NCBI GenBank assembly: GCA_963823675.1
Contig: CAWGMT010000012.1
Span: 1,240,001-1,304,000, forward strand
DNA length: 64,000 nt
Reading direction: 5' to 3'
Origin: CAWGMT01 sp963823675
GTDB lineage: Bacteria > Planctomycetota > Planctomycetia > Isosphaerales > Isosphaeraceae
The position numbers and the translations under genes are program-made. Below, in pieces: positions 17,705 to 28,000 of the stretch. Position 1 is the first letter of the stretch; each line of letters starts with the position of its first letter. Below the pieces are notes generated by a model. That model was not told where the DNA came from. It saw only the letters and a program-made list of their open reading frames with translations, and ran no database searches.

Positions 17705-18592
17705 CTAGCGCTGCTCCCTCTCCGCGCCGCGCCCGATCATTTTGAAATAGCGACGGACCTGCTCCGCGAAACCAGGGCCCAGCAAGGTCGCATAATTGTC
17801 ACCCTTGATCAACGGCGCCTTCTCGAGTTCCGCCTTGCGGGCATCGAGCAAAAACGTCACCGCGAGATTCTCCTGGTTCGAGTCGAGATTCAGGTTCGAC
17901 CAGGGGACCGGGACGTACTGTTCGCCGATGCCGGCCACGCCTCCCCTGGTGAGGATGACGAAGACCACGCGATGTTGCTGATCCAGAAGCAGGTCTTCCA
18001 CCTTGCCCAGTTCCTCGTTCTGACCATTCTTGAGATTTGCGGCGCGGATCTTCGTAGCGAGAATGACCCGTTCGAAGGCCCGGTGCTCGCGCTGCGCGGG
18101 TCGGGTTTCCCGCCTCGGCTCGTGCGGCGACTCGCCGTGCGTGCGGAAGAACTCATCGACGCGCGCAATCCACTGGGGATCGGTCAATTCACGATAGTTC
18201 TCCGACTGGATCGCCGGGGACTTCTTGAGTTGCTCGATGGTCATGCCGAGAACGACGGACCATTTGTCGTCGTCGAGACGGACCGACAAGAGGTCAAACG
18301 GAGCGGCGGTGTAGGTCTGGCCGACCCCGGCGATACCGCCAACACCCAGGACGGCGTAGCGCACCATACCGTCAGGGGAGATCACCAGGTCCCGAAGGTC
18401 TGCAATCTGATTATCCGCTTTCTCGCGATTTACGACATGAGTGCCGATCAGCGTGCTGACCTTGCGAATCTGATCGAGGTCCCCACGCTCTCCTGCCGCC
18501 CTTGCAATCCTCTGCTGAGCCGCGTGTGCGACCGCTCCTAGTGCGAGGGCGATGCAGCATGCAAGCTCCACGGTTCTCTTGGTATCGAGCAT
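17705..18592 (-). CDS. Secreted protein with two PRC-barrel domains
   Basis: 295 residues. ATG 18592 is supported by GGAGG 5 nt upstream. The signal peptide is VELACCIALALGAVAHA. The first PRC-barrel begins VSTLIGTHVVNREKADNQIADLRDL (in two halves) and continues YAVLGVGGIAGVGQTYTAAP. The second is ATKIRAANLKNGQNEELGKVEDLLL, then VVFVILTRGGVAGIGEQYVPVPW. PRC-barrels are small beta-barrels found in photosynthetic reaction-centre H subunits, RimM and many secreted stress proteins. Duplicated secreted forms of this kind are common in planctomycetes and proteobacteria and have no known substrate. Confidence 0.85.
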   Translation of the reverse strand: MLDTKRTVELACCIALALGAVAHAAQQRIARAAGERGDLDQIRKVSTLIGTHVVNREKADNQIADLRDLVISPDGMVRYAVLGVGGIAGVGQTYTAAPFDLLSVRLDDDKWSVVLGMTIEQLKKSPAIQSENYRELTDPQWIARVDEFFRTHGESPHEPRRETRPAQREHRAFERVILATKIRAANLKNGQNEELGKVEDLLLDQQHRVVFVILTRGGVAGIGEQYVPVPWSNLNLDSNQENLAVTFLLDARKAELEKAPLIKGDNYATLLGPGFAEQVRRYFKMIGRGAEREQR

Positions 18593-18738
18593 GATTTCCT
18601 CCAGAACGAAATGTGCGATCACGAATTGTCCGGGGTCGGAACCCCCTTGCTGTTGTGCTAAAGCAATTCTCAGACCATCGAGACGGAAAATCTCGGCTCA
18701 ATTCATCTCACCGGACCAAGAAGAACTGCGAAGTACAA

Positions 18739-18836
18739 ACTGCGTAGGGCATGCATTGCAACGCCAGATCGGTCCCACTCTTTTGAATTCGATCTCAGGG
18801 AAACGGTCGCTGTGGCAACGCATGTGCTATTCCGTT
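18739..18836. repeat. MITE-like element, short copy
   Basis: A 98-bp copy of a dispersed element: left end AACTGCG-AGGGCATGCATTGC, right end GGCAACGCATGTGC. The two ends are imperfect inverted repeats, and GAATTCGATCTCAGGGAAAC marks the centre. Related copies are at 23299, 28673, 50369 and 59307. Confidence 0.75.
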
Positions 18837-18845
18837 CGAGGTCGG

Positions 18846-21800
18846 TCATAGCGAGGAATTGTTCCCGGGCTGGGCCACGACGCGAACGTCATCGAGCGCC
18901 GGCCCGAACAAGGGGTCTTTCCGGTCCACGCTGTAGAATTCGAGCGACGTCTCCCCGTCGACGGCCACAAACTCCCAGGTCTTGGTCGTCCACCCCATGT
19001 TGTCCGGAGACTTGCCGGTCGTGTCAAAGGAGAACTCCCCCTTCATGCCCGCCGCGCTCACTCCCAGGCGCTTGATTTCCCGATTTCCGGTAGATCCCCC
19101 GGGAATACTTCCAGCCATCGCGAACGTCACTCGGTAACGCTGCCCCTTGGTGGTGAGGAACGATTGCCGGATACCCCCACAGCCGGGGGAGCCGTGTATG
19201 TCTAGGCACCGCTTGCCGTCGGCCGCACGCAGCGCGTTACTGACGCAATCGATCGGTTCGCGCGTCACCGTCCAACCCGGGATCGCAGTCGATCCCGGTC
19301 CCTGTGGTACGTCCTGGACGTCAGGCCCCAGCTCGAAGCTGCCGTTGACGAGCAGGTTGGCCGTCGGCGCGCCGGGCAGCCGTAAGCGTGAAGGTGACCA
19401 GATCCGCACGATCCCGTCGCTATCGGCCGTCAGGACAAGGCTGCCATCGGGTCGAGCGGCGAGACCCGAGTGACCGGCCGGTCCTTGCCCCTGACGGACC
19501 GCGACACCGGACTCGAGGTCCCAGAGCACGAGTGTTCCCTTGTCGCCGCCGGACAAGACGCTCCTGCCGTCTGCCAGGAAGGCGGCTGATCGAATCAGTT
19601 CGCCCCCATCGAGCACGGAACGGGTGATCTCGGCTCGTTTTTCGAGATCCCAGAGGATGACGTCCTTGTCGGCACTGGCTGAGAGTGCTCGTTGGCCATC
19701 GGGCGAAATCGCGACGCAGGTGATCTTGGACTGATGACCGGTCAGCAAGGCTCGTTCCTTCGCGGCCCTGATGTCCCAGAGGCGCACCAGCCGATCATCC
19801 CCGCCTGAAATCGCCAGCCGGCCGTCGGCAGTGATCGCCAGGCATTGGATCTCGGCGTGATGCCGGCCCATCGCGCTGACGGGCCGTCGCGTGGTGGTAT
19901 CCCAGCGAAAGAAATACACGGCGTCGCTGTCGCCGACCAGTAGGCCGTTGCTACAGAAAGCGATCGCATTGACGCGAAGGGTGCGCGCGATGACCTGGTG
20001 GTCGATTCTCTTGCCGGTTGCCACGTCCCAATAGGCCAGCGACAGGTTCTCCATGGCGGTCACGATGCGATCACCGTCGGGCGCGATCGCAAGACTGCGG
20101 ACCATGCCGTTGAACGTGAACGGGCGAAGTTCTTTGCGGGTCTCAACTTCCCAGAGCCAAGCCGTCCCGTCATCGCCCAGCGAAATCGCTTCGCGCCCGT
20201 CGTTCGTGATCAAGACGTCCAAAGGTGGTCTCGCCATCTGACGCATGAGGGTCACGCCGAATGTGTGACCGACAATTGGATTGAGGGCGGCCATCAGCCG
20301 GTCCATCTCGCTTGAAGTAAGCTCATGGGGAGGCCATAACGTTTCGAGTTGCTTCCTGAGGTCTTCGATCTGCCGCTTTTCGGTCAGATTGATCGCGTTG
20401 ACGCCCGCGACCTGCCTGCGATCGCTGTTCCAGAGGCGGAAGGTAAGCCCCCGAGCGCTGGCGGCGACGATCGCCAGCCACTTGTCCGCCGGAGGGATTC
20501 TGCGCATGTCGTCGATGGAGGACAGCAGTCGCAAGTCGTACCCACCCGTGAACCGGCCCGTCTCGATGTACGAGGGAACGACCGGCGCAGGTCCGTTCGC
20601 CAGCGACGCTGACGAGACCTTGATGTTCTTGAACCAGCAGTCGCCGTAGAGCGCCTGAAAGCCGAGATAACCCTCGCGCGGCAGCTTGGCGATGGCGATG
20701 TCCCTGCGCTTGAGGTCCGAGCCGTCCGGCCGCTTGCCGGGGACGGTCCACAGATTGAGGTCGATCGTGGAGACGTCTTCCTCGTTGAGCGACACGGCGA
20801 AACTCGGGCCTGCGGCCGTGATTCGCACGTGGTTCCACTCGCCGGCCGGCTTTTGAGCGTTGACTCTGGGCGCGACCAGATCGCGGATTGCACCGGGACT
20901 ATCCCGGCCAAGAGCCGGTGTATCGTCCAGAGCAATTTCCAGGCCAGTATCCACGGGATCTCCCAGATCGCCGACGCGAAGAAAAACGCCAGCGGCGCCT
21001 CCCTTGGCGACCTTGTACTCGAAATCCAGTACAAACTCGCCGAGCGGTTTTTCGTACGCGACCAGGTAGCTGCCCGTCCCGTGTGGATTCAAGCCCTCAG
21101 GCTGTACGTTGGCCCTGGGCAAGGGCCGCCCATCGCATAGAATCCATCCCTTGCCACTCGCGCTATCGAAGATCGAGGTGAATTCCGGTGGAGGCTGGGG
21201 GCGCTTCCGCCCAACATCCGGCAGGCGGTTCGCCGATTCCTCGGTGGTCAAGGATCGGGCCCGTGTTTGGGCCCCCGATCTAGATCGGTCCGGGCCTTCG
21301 GTCTCTCGCCGGTTTTCGGCTCGGCTGCGAGATCCGTCGCCGGCGCTGAGGTTTTCCAGGGATCCGGCCTGCGCACTCGACGGAGAGTGGGCGACGAGTG
21401 CCGCCTGCTCTTGCGAGCGGTCGCGTCGAGAAAAGCGGACCATTCCCGCGACCGCCGCGCAGGCCAGCGCGATTAAAAGGACCGCCAGCACAACGGGCCG
21501 GCGGCTGGGCTCGCCTGATCTGGTCGATCCGAGCCGCTTTGCTTGCGGCACCGCCTTTCTGCCTGCCTTGGTCCTTGGCGGCACGGGCGCGACCGGCGTT
21601 TCCGCGCGGACGTCCATCACCAGGTCATCGAGGTTGAGCTCACGATCGATCGGCAGACCCGTGGCCTCGTCGCGCTGGGAGAAGATCGATGCCTCGCGAT
21701 CCGGCTTCGGCGACGGGGCTCGCTTCACAGCGGGTTCATCAAAAACCAAGAGCTCGGGGTGGGACTTCGAGGCTTCGGCGGGTGCAACCTTGCACGCCTC

Positions 21801-23024
21801 CAGAAGCGCGATGACCTCAGTCATCGATGCCGGTCGCTCGTCCGGCTTCTTGGCCATCATCTTCTGGTACACCGCCTCGAGTGCCCGCGGGACATCCGGC
21901 CGAAGGCGCGCAGCGAGGGCGCCGGGCAGCTCCATGTGGGCCAAGAGTCGCTTGAGCACGGTTTCCGCGGGAAACGGCTCGCGGCCCGCCAGGAGGTAAT
22001 ACAGCGTGCAGCCCAAGCTGTAGATGTCGGCCCGGTGGTCGGCCCGGCGCGAGTCTTCGGCCTGTTCCGGCGGCATATAATCGACCGTCCCCATGTACAT
22101 GCCGCTCTCGGTCAAACGGGCGCCGGACGCTTGACCGAAGGGGTTAGACGCATCGACGAGCCGAGCGAGCCCCAGGTCGAGCACGCGGACGGTCCCCGCC
22201 ATGTCGAGCATCAGGTTCGACGGCTTGATGTCGCGGTGGACGATCCCCTCGGCATGGGCGGCGGCCAGCCCGCGCACCGCCTGGATCAGGTACTCGATCG
22301 CGTCGACGACCCGCAACGGTCCCCGCTGGCGGACGACGCGGTCCAGGTCGCGGCCCTCGACGTATTGCATCACCAGGAAATGGACGCCCCGATCCTCGTC
22401 GGCGTCCAGCGCGGCGACGATGTTGGGGTGCTTGAGCCTGCCAGCCGCCTCGACTTCCCGCTTGAACCGCGCCAGGGCGGTGCGATCGCGGGCGAACGAT
22501 GGGGGGAGGATCTTCAAGGCCGCCACGCGTCCGAGCCGCCGGTGTCGAGCCTTGAAGACCACGCCCATGCCGCCGACGCCCAACTTGTCGAGGATCAAGT
22601 AGTTGCCGATGAGCAGGCCGCGGCTCTTGCGCTGGTACAGGGCGGCGGCCTGGTAGGCCGTCAGCTTGCCGGCCTTCTGGAGAGCTCGGGCCAGACCGAG
22701 GACTCCAGCGGATGCAGGAACGTCAGCAATCAGGCCATCGAGTTCGTCCTCAGTGGCCAAGCCGATCTCGAGCACCGCCCGGCGAAACTCGGACGGGTCG
22801 GTGATCGAACCCGAGTCACCGTCCGCAGCCGATTGGTCCGCCAGAGCGGCCTGGTTGCCCGGCCCTCCGAGGACCATCGCATCGCCGTGGATGGGACGGT
22901 GGATCGTCGCACTTTCGTGGATGGGCTCGAGCGATTCGGGACTTGGGGATTCACGGCCGCGCAATTGGGTCTCGGGAAGTTCTCGGGCCGATGAACCCGC
23001 GTCAGGCTGGTTGCCGTTCGACAT
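18846..23024 (-). CDS. Membrane Ser/Thr kinase with DUF1080, WD40 and DUF642 ectodomains
   Basis: 1392 residues. ATG 23024 has GGGAG 8 nt upstream. The N-terminal region contains a Hanks-type kinase with GVGGMGVVFKA, catalytic HRDIKPSN at about residue 261, DLGLA in place of DFG, and MPPEQ as the APE equivalent. A single TM helix (VVLAVLLIALACAAVAG) lies at about 508-527. Outside follow a DUF1080/GH16-like jelly roll (about 613-801), WD40 blades (about 920-1210, with HHAEIQCLAITADGRLAISG) and a terminal DUF642-like carbohydrate-binding module (about 1220-1385, LLVNGSFELG, IPGWTV). It likely senses extracytoplasmic glycan and signals by phosphorylation. The substrate is unknown. Confidence 0.9.
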   Translation of the reverse strand: MSNGNQPDAGSSARELPETQLRGRESPSPESLEPIHESATIHRPIHGDAMVLGGPGNQAALADQSAADGDSGSITDPSEFRRAVLEIGLATEDELDGLIADVPASAGVLGLARALQKAGKLTAYQAAALYQRKSRGLLIGNYLILDKLGVGGMGVVFKARHRRLGRVAALKILPPSFARDRTALARFKREVEAAGRLKHPNIVAALDADEDRGVHFLVMQYVEGRDLDRVVRQRGPLRVVDAIEYLIQAVRGLAAAHAEGIVHRDIKPSNLMLDMAGTVRVLDLGLARLVDASNPFGQASGARLTESGMYMGTVDYMPPEQAEDSRRADHRADIYSLGCTLYYLLAGREPFPAETVLKRLLAHMELPGALAARLRPDVPRALEAVYQKMMAKKPDERPASMTEVIALLEACKVAPAEASKSHPELLVFDEPAVKRAPSPKPDREASIFSQRDEATGLPIDRELNLDDLVMDVRAETPVAPVPPRTKAGRKAVPQAKRLGSTRSGEPSRRPVVLAVLLIALACAAVAGMVRFSRRDRSQEQAALVAHSPSSAQAGSLENLSAGDGSRSRAENRRETEGPDRSRSGAQTRARSLTTEESANRLPDVGRKRPQPPPEFTSIFDSASGKGWILCDGRPLPRANVQPEGLNPHGTGSYLVAYEKPLGEFVLDFEYKVAKGGAAGVFLRVGDLGDPVDTGLEIALDDTPALGRDSPGAIRDLVAPRVNAQKPAGEWNHVRITAAGPSFAVSLNEEDVSTIDLNLWTVPGKRPDGSDLKRRDIAIAKLPREGYLGFQALYGDCWFKNIKVSSASLANGPAPVVPSYIETGRFTGGYDLRLLSSIDDMRRIPPADKWLAIVAASARGLTFRLWNSDRRQVAGVNAINLTEKRQIEDLRKQLETLWPPHELTSSEMDRLMAALNPIVGHTFGVTLMRQMARPPLDVLITNDGREAISLGDDGTAWLWEVETRKELRPFTFNGMVRSLAIAPDGDRIVTAMENLSLAYWDVATGKRIDHQVIARTLRVNAIAFCSNGLLVGDSDAVYFFRWDTTTRRPVSAMGRHHAEIQCLAITADGRLAISGGDDRLVRLWDIRAAKERALLTGHQSKITCVAISPDGQRALSASADKDVILWDLEKRAEITRSVLDGGELIRSAAFLADGRSVLSGGDKGTLVLWDLESGVAVRQGQGPAGHSGLAARPDGSLVLTADSDGIVRIWSPSRLRLPGAPTANLLVNGSFELGPDVQDVPQGPGSTAIPGWTVTREPIDCVSNALRAADGKRCLDIHGSPGCGGIRQSFLTTKGQRYRVTFAMAGSIPGGSTGNREIKRLGVSAAGMKGEFSFDTTGKSPDNMGWTTKTWEFVAVDGETSLEFYSVDRKDPLFGPALDDVRVVAQPGNNSSL

Positions 23025-23139
23025 GCCGCAGTCTCCCGCTGTGACCTCCGTCCGCGTCGCCAGAACCTCCAACCGGGCTCTGGCCCAAAGCGCTTGATGA
23101 TCGAGGGTATGTTTGAGCTGAGTTCCGGCGCATGAGGTC

Positions 23140-23186
23140 CCTCCAGGTCAGGATGGGGCTCGCTTGGCCCCATCCTGACCTGGAGG
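23140..23186. promoter_or_regulatory. Perfect 19-bp inverted repeat between divergent kinase genes
   Basis: CCTCCAGGTCAGGATGGGG (23140-23158) is followed by a 9-nt spacer and its exact reverse complement (23168-23186). No T-run follows, so it is not a typical terminator. Placed between two divergently transcribed kinase genes, it could be an operator, a structured RNA leader of either transcript, or a mobile hairpin. Confidence 0.6.
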
Positions 23187-23298
23187 TTCCCCGTACTGAC
23201 TCGTATTGTACAACCCTCACCGACTTTGGAAAACGTTCTCGGTTCACGGCACCTCGGCTTGTCCCAGCCGCAACGCGACCATCTTCTCCAGCTCGGTT

Positions 23299-23350
23299 GA
23301 ACTTCGAAGCACATGCATTGCAACGCCAGATCGGTCCCACTCTCTTTGAA
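23299..23350. repeat. MITE-like element, left half only
   Basis: ACATGCATTGCAACGCCAGA and the following TCGGTCCCACTC match the left end of the family at 18739. The right half is missing; unrelated sequence begins at about 23350. Confidence 0.65.
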
Positions 23351-23491
23351 ACAGATGCTCCTTGATGATCTACGGCAACCGCTCGGCTACAATAGCCCCG
23401 ACTGATGCCAGCGTGGGGCGATGACGCAGTGCAACGCGAGGACCACCATCGGGCATGGGCAAGGCCGATCCGCTGAAAGCAACGGCGAACT

Positions 23492-25003
23492 ATGACGCGG
23501 CCGCGGATGAGTCGTTTAGTGACGGTGCGCCCGTTGTCCGCCGACGCGGCCGCGGCAAGGCTACCGGAACGCATCGGTCGCTACCGGATCGAAAGAGTGC
23601 TGGGCAAGGGCGGGTTCGGCCTGGTGTATCTGGCCCAGGACGACCAGTTGAGCCGCCCGGTGGCGATCAAGGTGCCCCATCGCAAACTGGTGGATCGACG
23701 CGAGGATGCCGAACCTTACTTGACGGAAGCACGCACGGTCGCAAACCTCGATCACCCCCACATCGTTCCCGTCTTCGATGTCGGCAGCAGCGAGCAGTTC
23801 CCTTGCTTTGTCGTCTCGAAATACATTGACGGCACTGACCTCGCCACGAGGCTCAAGCAGTCCCGCATGTCGATCCACGGGACGGTGGATCTGGTCGCGT
23901 CGGTCGCTCTGGCGCTGCACCACGCTCACAAGCAAGGGCTGGTCCATCGCGATATCAAGCCAGGGAACATTCTGCTGGACAAAAGCGGCAAGCCATTCGT
24001 GGCGGATTTCGGGCTCGCGCTCAAGGATGAAGACTTCGGCAAAGGGAGCAGGCTGGCGGGCACGCCGGCCTATATGAGCCCCGAGCAGGCCAGGGGCGAG
24101 GGCCACCGGGTTGATGGGCGATCCGACATCTTCAGTCTGGGCGTCGTGTTCTACGAATTGTTGACCGGAAGGCGACCATTCCGGGGCGATATCCTCCCCG
24201 AGGTCATCGAGTCGATCACCACCACCGAGCCTCGTCCGCCCCGACAGATCGACGACACGATCCCCAAGGAGCTGGAACGGATCTGCCAGAAGGCGCTCTC
24301 GAAGCGTTCGTCGGAGCGCTATAGCACCTCCAAGGACATGGCGGATGACCTGCGCTTGTTCCTTCAAACCACAGCGGGCGCGGTCTCGCCTCTGGTTCCC
24401 GCGGGCGCCATCGGCGTGCCACCCGGATCGACTTTGGAATCGGCGCCGCCGCCGGCCACATCCGGGCAATCCGATTCTGGACAGCGACCAATCAGGATAG
24501 TTCCCAGGGGCCTGCGATCGTTTGATGAGCATGATGCCGACTTCTTCCTGCAACTGCTTCCCGGCCCTCGGGACCGGGACGGACTGCCTGAGAGCATCCA
24601 ATTCTGGAAACGGAAGATCGAGCAGATCGACCCCGACCTGACTTTCAAGGTGGGGCTGATCTACGGTCCATCGGGCTGCGGCAAGTCATCGCTGGTCAAG
24701 GCGGGCCTTTTGCCTCGCCTCGGAGAGCATGTCCTGCCGGTTTACATTGAGGCGACCGCGGACGAGACCGAAGCTCGGCTCTTGAAACGCTTGCGCAAGG
24801 TCTGTCCTGAACTGCGCGCGGATTGGGGCTCGTTGATTCGCTGGCAAGTTTGCGAAGGGGTCGCGTCTTGCCCCCCGAGCGCAAAGTACTGCTGGTTCTG
24901 GATCAATTCGAGCAGTGGCTCCATGCGAAGCGCGGTGAGGAAGAGACCGAACTGGTCGCCGCCCTTCGCCAGTGCGATGGCGAGCACGTCCAGGCCATCG
25001 TGA
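23492..25003 (+). CDS. Ser/Thr kinase with nSTAND start (N-terminal part of a frameshifted gene)
   Basis: 503 residues before a frameshift-induced stop. The kinase domain starts at IGRYRIERVLGKGGFGLVYLAQ, with VAIKVPHRK, HRDIKPGN, canonical DFGLA and MSPEQ. It is followed by a Pro/Ser linker and then the nSTAND1-type P-loop GLIYGPSGCGKSSLVKAGL. The coding match continues one base out of phase after about 24823: adding one T to GATTGG restores RADLGLVDSLASLRRG. An alternative N-terminus, MGKADPLKATANYDAAADES at 23455, lies in another frame and looks natural, so a second small indel near 23540 is possible. The product continues in the next entry. Confidence 0.85.
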   Translation: MTRPRMSRLVTVRPLSADAAAARLPERIGRYRIERVLGKGGFGLVYLAQDDQLSRPVAIKVPHRKLVDRREDAEPYLTEARTVANLDHPHIVPVFDVGSSEQFPCFVVSKYIDGTDLATRLKQSRMSIHGTVDLVASVALALHHAHKQGLVHRDIKPGNILLDKSGKPFVADFGLALKDEDFGKGSRLAGTPAYMSPEQARGEGHRVDGRSDIFSLGVVFYELLTGRRPFRGDILPEVIESITTTEPRPPRQIDDTIPKELERICQKALSKRSSERYSTSKDMADDLRLFLQTTAGAVSPLVPAGAIGVPPGSTLESAPPPATSGQSDSGQRPIRIVPRGLRSFDEHDADFFLQLLPGPRDRDGLPESIQFWKRKIEQIDPDLTFKVGLIYGPSGCGKSSLVKAGLLPRLGEHVLPVYIEATADETEARLLKRLRKVCPELRADWGSLIRWQVCEGVASCPPSAKYCWFWINSSSGSMRSAVRKRPNWSPPFASAMASTSRPS

Positions 25004-28000
25004 TGGTGCGGGACGATTTCTGGCTTGCGGCCAGCCGGTTCATGCGGGACCTGGAGATCCGACTGGTCGAGGGCGAGAACAGCGCTCTCGTGGATCTCTT
25101 TGATCCGCGCCATGCCAGGAAAGTGCTGATGGCATTCGGGCGGGCGTACGGAGCACTGCCCGAAAACGTCGCTGATCTCGGCCGCGATCAAGAACCATTT
25201 CTGGATCAAGCAATCTCCGGGCTTGCCCAGGACGGGAAGATCATCTCGGTTCGACTGGCTCTTTTCGCCGAAATGATCAAGGGAAAGCCCTGGACTTCGG
25301 CTACGCTCGAGGAGGTGGGCGGCACCGAAGGCATGGGTTTGACGTTTCTGGAAGAGACCTTCAGCGTGTCAACCGCGCCTCCCGAGCATCGACTTCACCA
25401 GAAAGCCGCCCAGGCGGTGCTGAAGGCTCTGCTTCCGGAGACCGGAACCGAAATCAAGGGCCAGATGAGGTCGCGTCAGGAATTGCTCGCAGCATCGGGT
25501 TACGCGACCCGTCCCAAGGACTTCGACGACGTGATCCGCATTCTCGACAGCGAAATCCGCCTGATCACGCCGACAGACCCGGAAGGGGTGGCGGGTGACG
25601 AGTGGGGGGTGGAGGGCGAAAGCAGTGGGAATCGACCGGGGACCGCTGATGGAGCCGTGAATCCCGCCACCCGCCGCTCGCCACCCACCACCCGTTACTA
25701 CCAGCTCACTCACGACTATCTCGTTCACTCGTTGCGAGAATGGCTGACGCGCAAGCAGAAGGAGTCGAGGCGGGGCCGGGCCGAGCTGATGCTGGCGGAT
25801 CGGGCGGCGGTGTGGAACGCTCGACCGGAGAATCGCCAACTGCCGTCGCTGTTGCAGTGGTTCACGATCCGGTGGCAGACACGGAAGAAAACCTGGACGC
25901 CGCCGCAGAAGAAGATGATGGCGAAGGCTGGCAGGTATCGTGCGGTGCGCGGCTTGGTCCTTGCTGTGGTCTTGGCGCTCGTCGGCTGGGGTGGCTACGA
26001 GGGCCACGGCACTCTGAAAGCCCATGCCTTACGGGACCGATTGCTGGACGCCAACACCAACGAAGTGCCGACCATTGTTGAGGACATGGGTTCGTATCGG
26101 CGGTGGATCAACTCGCTACTGCACGAAGCCTTCGGCAAGGCGGAAAGAGACAAGGACTCCCGCAAGCAACTCCACGCCGGCCTCGCCCTGTTGCCGGTTG
26201 ACCCGAGCCAGGTCAGATACCTCTATGATCGGCTGCTCGACGCCGAGCCGCACGAAGTGCCGGTGATCCGTGACGCGCTTGCCCCGCACAAGGATGAGTT
26301 GCTGGAGAAGCTGTGGGAGGTCGTCGAGAAGCCCAAAAAGGGCAAGGAATCCCAGCGACTGCGGGCGGCGGCGGCGCTGGCGAAGTACGACCCTGAGAGC
26401 GAGAGTTGGGCGCAGGCCAGTGGCCCGGTCGTCGAGCAATTGGTCGGTGAGAACCCGGTGTTTTTGGGCCTCTGGATGGAGGGCTTTCGCCCGATCAAGG
26501 GAAAGCTGCTGGCGTCACTGGAGGGCATCTATCGAAACCCCAACAGTCGTGAATCGGAACGCACACTGGCAACGAACATCCTCGCGGACTATGCCGCCCA
26601 ACAGCCGGAGGTTTTGGCCGATTTGCTGATGGACGCCGACGAGAAGCAGTTCCCCGTGATCTATGCGAAGTTCAAGGATCGTGGTGAGCAAGGCGTACCC
26701 CTCTTGACCGCCGTGATTGACACCAAGCTGCCAGCGGATTTGCCCTCCTCGGATGACAAGCGGGAAACGCTGGCGAAGCGGCAGGGGAATGCAGCGATGG
26801 CACTCTTGAGAATGGACCAACCTGCGAAGGTCTGGCCGCTGCTCAAGCACAGCCCCGATCCGAGGGTGCGAAGCTACCTGATTAATCGGCTGGGTCCCCT
26901 GGGAGCCGACGCCCAGGCCATCATCAAGCGTCTGGACGAGGAGCCGGACATCAGCGCTCGGCGGGCGCTGCTCTTGAGCCTGGGCGAAGTCAGCGAGACG
27001 GAATTCACGCCGGACGCCCGGAAAGCAATGCTGCCGAAGTTGCAGGAAATCTATCGCACCGAGTCCGATCCTGGCCTTCATGCGGCATCGGAATGGCTGT
27101 TGCGGACATGGAAGCAAGTGGCGTGGCTCAAACAAGTCAACGACGAGTGGGCGAAAGACAAGGTGAAGGGTGAAGGGTGGTGGGTGGTGGGAAAAGACAA
27201 GGATTCTCCACCCGCCACTCGCCACTCGCCACCCACCACTCCCAAGTGGTACGTCAACACGCAGGGCCAGACGATGGTGGTAATTCCTGGCCCGGTGGAG
27301 TTCCTGATGGGATCGCCGACCACGGAGAAGAACCGGGGAAGGTTCGAGCCGCAGCACAAGAAACGGATAGGCCGGACGTTTGCCCTTGCAGCTACGTCCG
27401 TCACGAAGGAACAGTTCTTGCGATTTCAGCCGAAGTTCTGGGGCAACCAGATGATGCGTTATCCCGAACCTACCTGTCCGATCGGGGGCGTGAACTGGTA
27501 CGAAGCGGCGGCGTACTGTAATTGGCTGAGCAAGGACGAGGGGATTTCCGAGGAGCAATGGTGTTACGAGATCAAGGGGCCGGAGACGAAGTTGAAGGAA
27601 AAGTACCTGAGTCTGACGGGGTATCGGTTGCCGACCGAAGCCGAGATGGAATATGCAATCCGTGCGGGTGCGTTGACGAGCCGGTACTACGGGGAAACGG
27701 AAGAGTTGCTGCCGAAGTATGCGTGGTATGTCAAGAACTCGCAAGAACGGACATGGCCGGTGGGAAGTTTGAAGGCGAACGATTTGGGATTATTCGACGT
27801 TTATGGAAACCTGATAACGTGGTGTCAGGAGAGGTACAAAGAATACCCGGCAGGCAAGGGAGATCAAGCGGTAGAGGACCAAGAAGACGGCTTAGTGGTC
27901 AAAGATACAGATAGCCGTGTGTTGCGTGGCGGCACGTTCGTCATGCAAGCGTCGGCCGCGCGTTCTGCCAACCGTAACAACGCCGCTATGCCGACGTTCG

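Noticed and set aside
21543..22994. Long plus-strand open frame (about 480 codons)
   Set aside because: It mirrors the kinase gene on the minus strand; high GC third positions keep the antisense frame open. No domain.
23455..23829. Separate small gene starting at ATG 23455
   Set aside because: Its first 20 codons may be the true kinase N-terminus, but the frame then runs out of phase through the kinase domain; treated as a start uncertainty.
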